64,000 nucleotides of DNA from Rahnella inusitata_A. GTDB lineage: Bacteria; Pseudomonadota; Gammaproteobacteria; Enterobacterales; Enterobacteriaceae. The stretch is taken from the NCBI RefSeq assembly GCF_965118895.1, contig NZ_CBCPJJ010000022.1, positions 1 to 64,000 of the forward strand. Reading direction: 5' to 3'. Below, one piece after another: positions 60,705 to 64,000 of this stretch. The notes under the pieces were generated by a model. It was not told the origin of the DNA and ran no database searches. It saw only the letters and a program-made list of their open reading frames with translations. The position numbers and the translations under genes are program-made. Each line of letters starts with the position of its first letter. Position 1 is the first letter of the stretch.

Positions 60705-61259
60705 TTATTTACCAAGAATGTTATTCACGGCAGCGGTGTGGCCTGCTTTGTCTTTCGCGCCAGAGATCACCTGAATTACGGTGAATTTTTTCTCGCCGGC
60801 AGCCAGTAAGGTAGCCTGCAGAACATCTTTACCATCCATCTTATCAGTGGCTTCGATGTGGTCGACTTCCAGCCCTTTGACGTTTTCCATCTTTTCGCTG
60901 GTCACGGTGTAGCTTGGTGAAGCCTGCTTCTGTTTATCCTTAATAGTTTTCATACCCTCAAGGAAATCAGCATCGCTGGCGGCGCGGGCAACCAGCGGAA
61001 TGTCATCTTCGCCAATCAGCAGAACGCGTTTTTCTTGCTTGCTGACGTACATTTTACCCGGACCACCGCCCGGCACAGGCTGCACTTCATAACCTGTCAG
61101 GTTGAATACCTGTTTGCCGTTGAGCAACGTCACAGTTTGGGTCGTGGCTGCGGCTGCCGGTGCTTTCACTTCCGCAGCGGTAGCCAGCGTGGCTGCGCCG
61201 CCAAGTGCCGTCAGCAGGCACAATGAACCCATCAGATTGATTGATTTTCTTAACTTCAT
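60705..61259 (-). CDS. Secreted protein of unknown function
   Basis: A 184-residue protein with a signal peptide (residues 1-29, ATLATAA). After an Ala-rich spacer the mature domain reads TVTLLNGKQVFNLTGYEVQP and KVLLIGEDDIPLVARAASDA-like segments. It probably acts in the periplasm. I do not recognise the family; DcrB-like proteins have a similar size and pattern, but this is uncertain. AAGGGAG lies upstream of ATG 61259. Confidence 0.7.
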   Translation of the reverse strand: MKLRKSINLMGSLCLLTALGGAATLATAAEVKAPAAAATTQTVTLLNGKQVFNLTGYEVQPVPGGGPGKMYVSKQEKRVLLIGEDDIPLVARAASDADFLEGMKTIKDKQKQASPSYTVTSEKMENVKGLEVDHIEATDKMDGKDVLQATLLAAGEKKFTVIQVISGAKDKAGHTAAVNNILGK

Positions 61260-61340
61260 GTAGAACTCCCTTCTTCCTGTAAAATTCTCTGTATGGATGA
61301 CCCTGCAATAATGTGCGAAGTATCCATAATATAGAGAGGG

Positions 61341-61682
61341 TTATTTCATCAGATCGCGAATACATATTCCCGAGCCGACTAAAAACAAAATAAGTGGCCA
61401 ATACCGTACCGGGATAAAAAAGAATTTATGCGTTCTTTCCGGTTCAAACATCGGCTGACTGTCGGTCATCTTTGCCACGTACGCCAGGAGCTTTTCCTGC
61501 TTGATCGCATAGACAAAAATGCAGCACAGAATAGATGCCAGTATAAATGTAGCCCCAGTTGCCCATAAATGCGCAGAAAAATAACCTTCCTGCCAAATGA
61601 TATCGACAATCCATTTTAAAAATACGTAGGCAATCGAAATCAACACGGCGATAAAAAACCCTACTCCGCTCCACACTATCAT
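61341..61682 (-). CDS. Small membrane protein, family A
   Basis: A 113-residue inner-membrane protein with about three helices (GVGFFIAVLISIAYVFLKWI; TFILASILCCIFVYAI; YWPLILFLVGSGICI). The C-terminal part HKFFFIPVRYWPLI resembles the end of the divergent 61770 gene (HHFFYIPMQWPSL). Function unknown. AAGGA lies before ATG 61682. Confidence 0.65.
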   Translation of the reverse strand: MIVWSGVGFFIAVLISIAYVFLKWIVDIIWQEGYFSAHLWATGATFILASILCCIFVYAIKQEKLLAYVAKMTDSQPMFEPERTHKFFFIPVRYWPLILFLVGSGICIRDLMK

Positions 61683-61769
61683 GGCTGATATCCTTGAGTT
61701 TCAAATCAAATAATGCATAATCTCTTTCAAAATTAGCGTATTTTTTCGATGATGGCGAGGAATTCTTGC

Positions 61770-62060
61770 ATGCTGATATATCGCGGCGCCGGTATTATGA
61801 CCCTTTTACTGCCAATGGTTACTGTACTATTGTTAATGTGGTTATGGCCCGATCCGGGTGTAAAAAAGGGTGATGTGTCCTTAATGCAGTTCCTGTTGGG
61901 CGTAGGTATTGGCGCGGCCATAAATACGGCTATTGGATTGATACTCAACAGAAAAAATCACGATATTGGTGTTCGTCACCACTTCTTTTATATTCCCATG
62001 CAGTGGCCTTCACTCGCTTTAGTGCTGGTTTGCAGCATTATTGGTTTTATAAAGCACTGA
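61770..62060 (+). CDS. Small membrane protein, related to the 61341 gene
   Basis: A 96-residue membrane protein with about three helices (GIMTLLLPMVTVLLLMWLW, LLGVGIGAAINTAIGLIL, PSLALVLVCSIIGFI). Its C-terminus HHFFYIPMQWPSL matches the pattern of the neighbouring, divergent protein, so the two are probably paralogues. I chose ATG 61770 (GAGGAA seven bases upstream) over the in-frame ATG at 61749. Function unknown. Confidence 0.65.
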   Translation: MLIYRGAGIMTLLLPMVTVLLLMWLWPDPGVKKGDVSLMQFLLGVGIGAAINTAIGLILNRKNHDIGVRHHFFYIPMQWPSLALVLVCSIIGFIKH

Positions 62061-62406
62061 ATATTTATGGCCAGCGGACATAATGGTTATCCTCTTCGTT
62101 TCCGGCACCGAATCATTCTGATGAATAAAACCTAACTCAAATTACCCTCGCCGTTTCTGAAAAATTGCAGACTGCAACCGAAATACATCATATTCACAAG
62201 GTAAATAATCCGAAAAATAAATAATAGCTTGTCGCGACGGGTAAAATATCGTCTTATAGCAACGTTTCACAATTCATTAAGTGAATATAGCTGATGCACG
62301 CCAGAGAAGGATCTCGAGCATTTCCCCTTATGCCGTAAATCTTTCTTTCGGTATTGCCTGATATAAGCAGCTTGTCCCTCCAACAGACAGTTAGCGAGTT
62401 TCTATT
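62061..62406. other. Intergenic region before the M48 gene
   Basis: About 345 bases, AT-rich in the first part. It must hold the promoter of the following peptidase gene. No gene, repeat or RNA recognised. Confidence 0.4.
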
Positions 62407-64000
62407 TTGAATAAATTAACGGCATTGAAAAAAGGTTATGCAAAGGTATTCTTCTGGCTTCTGATCACGCTATTTTTGATCCCCGCCATCACGCTGGTAT
62501 TTGCTGAATACGGCAGTAATCAGCTTAATCAGCAATATACTCAGATCTTTATTGATGACGCCCGCGGGCAAAATCAGGACGTCGGTAAACTGACGGATTT
62601 CCTGCAACAAAATCCGCCTTCCAGCGTCTGCGGCCCCGTGTCGGAAGATCTGCTCGATTATAAAAATGCGGTGTGCGCCGAGAAGTCCGAACTGTGGCAA
62701 TTCTACATGATGGACAAAGTGTCATTCTGGACGCTGATCGCCAGCGCTGTTGTGCTGCTGATGGTGTTGCTGTTCAGTGCCCTCGCTTTCAGGAATCGCC
62801 AGGGACAACTGCTGAGCCTGATGCTGGCCCGTCATTTCCTGATGCTGGCCAGTGCGCTGGAAGTGTTAGTGCAAGGTGCGATGCTGGTCTGGCTCTCGTT
62901 CTGGGGCACGGCTTTCTTCACGCAAACCTACTATCCGAAACTGGTGATGGCGGTCGGCCTGCTGGTGCTGGCCGGGATGTTCTACATGATCAAAGGCATC
63001 TTTAAAAAGCTGCCGCGCGAAGAGGGTATTGAAGGTGAGGTCGTGACGCGAGACGCCGCGCCCGCGCTATGGGCACGTATTGATACGCTGGCGGCCAAAG
63101 TCGGCACCACACCGCCTGACCATATCATTGCCGGCATTGACACTAACTTCTATGTGACTGAAGCGCCGCTGTCCGTCAACGGGCATCCACTGAGTGGCCG
63201 CAAGTTGTACGTCAGTATTCCCCTGTTGCGCCAGCTTACTACCGCACAGGCAGACGGCGTGATGGTGCATGAGCTGACACATCTGCATGAAGGTGATACC
63301 GCATCAGGCGCGCTGCTCGGGCCGAAGCTGCACCGTTTTGATATGTATACGCACCTGATGGGTCAGAACGTCGCGACGCTTATCGTCTTTTATCCTCTGT
63401 GCCTGTACCGCATGTTGTTTGAACTGGCATGGCAGCGAAACAGCCGTGAACGTGAGTTCATCGCCGACCACAGCGCAGCGACGCACACCACGCCTGCCGC
63501 GATTATTGAATCACTGATTAAAATATCAGCCTATGCCAGCTATCGCAGCGAAGTTGAACGCACCCTGTTCGATAACAAAACCCTGCATGAGAACGAGTTG
63601 GGGATCAGCAAAGCGATAGCCGCAGGCCTGCCGCAACACGTCAGCTCACCAGACTTTATCAGCCTGATGCGCGAGCAGGATGTACCGCACCCGTTTGACT
63701 CCCACCCGCCGCTGACGGAAAGAATGCGCAACGTCGGTTACCACGTGGAAGAGTTGGGCTATACGGCGATTGCCGCTGAACCCCCTGCTGAAAGCTGGGT
63801 GGATCTTATGCCGGTTGCCGAACAGATTGAGCTGCAGCTGTGGCAGAAGTATGAGCGTGACTTCTCATCGGTACATGAGGAAAGTCTGGCATGGCGTTAT
63901 CAGCCTGAAGGTGAAGAAGAGACGGCGCTGGTACTGAAACATTTCCCGCCAGTGGCCTTTACGCTGAAAAATGGTTCTCAAATCGAGATCAACTATCAGG
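62407..64000 (+). CDS. M48-family metallopeptidase (3' end outside window)
   Basis: A membrane zinc peptidase open to the window end (at least 531 codons). The N-terminal helix is KVFFWLLITLFLIPAITLVF-like and more helices lie at about 105-125 and 150-200. The zinc motif HELTH is at residues 288-292, followed by EREFIADHSAA carrying the third ligand. This is the HtpX/Ste24 type, acting on membrane or envelope proteins. I propose TTG 62407, as no ATG lies near; the ribosome site is weak, so the start is uncertain. Confidence 0.85.
   Translation, partial: MNKLTALKKGYAKVFFWLLITLFLIPAITLVFAEYGSNQLNQQYTQIFIDDARGQNQDVGKLTDFLQQNPPSSVCGPVSEDLLDYKNAVCAEKSELWQFYMMDKVSFWTLIASAVVLLMVLLFSALAFRNRQGQLLSLMLARHFLMLASALEVLVQGAMLVWLSFWGTAFFTQTYYPKLVMAVGLLVLAGMFYMIKGIFKKLPREEGIEGEVVTRDAAPALWARIDTLAAKVGTTPPDHIIAGIDTNFYVTEAPLSVNGHPLSGRKLYVSIPLLRQLTTAQADGVMVHELTHLHEGDTASGALLGPKLHRFDMYTHLMGQNVATLIVFYPLCLYRMLFELAWQRNSREREFIADHSAATHTTPAAIIESLIKISAYASYRSEVERTLFDNKTLHENELGISKAIAAGLPQHVSSPDFISLMREQDVPHPFDSHPPLTERMRNVGYHVEELGYTAIAAEPPAESWVDLMPVAEQIELQLWQKYERDFSSVHEESLAWRYQPEGEEETALVLKHFPPVAFTLKNGSQIEINYQ

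Overview
The window reads as chromosome of a Gram-negative enterobacterium in the Yersiniaceae/Enterobacterales range (Rahnella, Ewingella, Rouxiella or Serratia-like). The basis is near-complete protein resemblance to enterobacterial AmyA, ProP, Mtr, HscC, ScrY/A/B/R/K, SitABCD and MntR, moderate GC with AT-rich islands, and Shine-Dalgarno/ATG gene starts. The genus is inferred from gene content, not proven. No rRNA, tRNA, CRISPR array, IS element or complete prophage was found.

Layout. 0-1.5 kb: the variable tip of an Rhs protein cut by the window edge, its putative immunity gene, and a decayed SymE-like gene. 1.6-5 kb: a DMT exporter, a DHA2 drug exporter and an orphan small gene behind a perfect palindrome. 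5.1-11.8 kb: the srfABC operon. 12.1-16.4 kb: an Hsp70 (HscC) operon with two membrane-anchored J-domain paralogues that share an identical 145-bp 5' end. 16.4-21.4 kb: amyA, proP and a pectin-fragment operon (ogl-kdgF) with a KdgR-like operator. 21.5-26.1 kb: oxidoreductase and envelope genes, then an Hcp/effector/immunity island of type VI secretion with a second, frameshifted immunity-like gene. 26.4-28.1 kb: a divergent pair (ene-reductase and AraC regulator) in which both genes carry internal deletions. 28.2-33.7 kb: a membrane protein, an SDR, an exporter and an ABC-F ATPase preceded by a leader peptide and an attenuator-like RNA. 33.7-36 kb: a gene-poor stretch with a possible unannotated transcript, then mtr with a TrpR-like operator. 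36-42.7 kb: the sucrose regulon (scrYABR with scrK divergent). 43-50.7 kb: an ene-reductase/LysR pair and a sugar-acid-type cluster (MFS, DapA-like aldolase, HTH-ribokinase fusion). 50.8-56 kb: a flavin reductase and the sitABCD manganese/iron transporter with divergent mntR and a shared MntR-type operator. 56.3-64 kb: a ROK-MFS-HAD operon, a serine hydrolase, a secreted protein, two related small membrane proteins and the start of an M48 metallopeptidase.

Functionally this is a plant/soil-type accessory region: sucrose uptake, pectin-fragment breakdown, glycogen/starch hydrolysis, osmoprotection, metal acquisition, drug export and interbacterial toxins. The least understood parts are the srfABC operon, the HscC/J-protein operon, the Hcp cargo island, the attenuator in front of the ABC-F gene, and the possible transcript at 33.76-34.35 kb.
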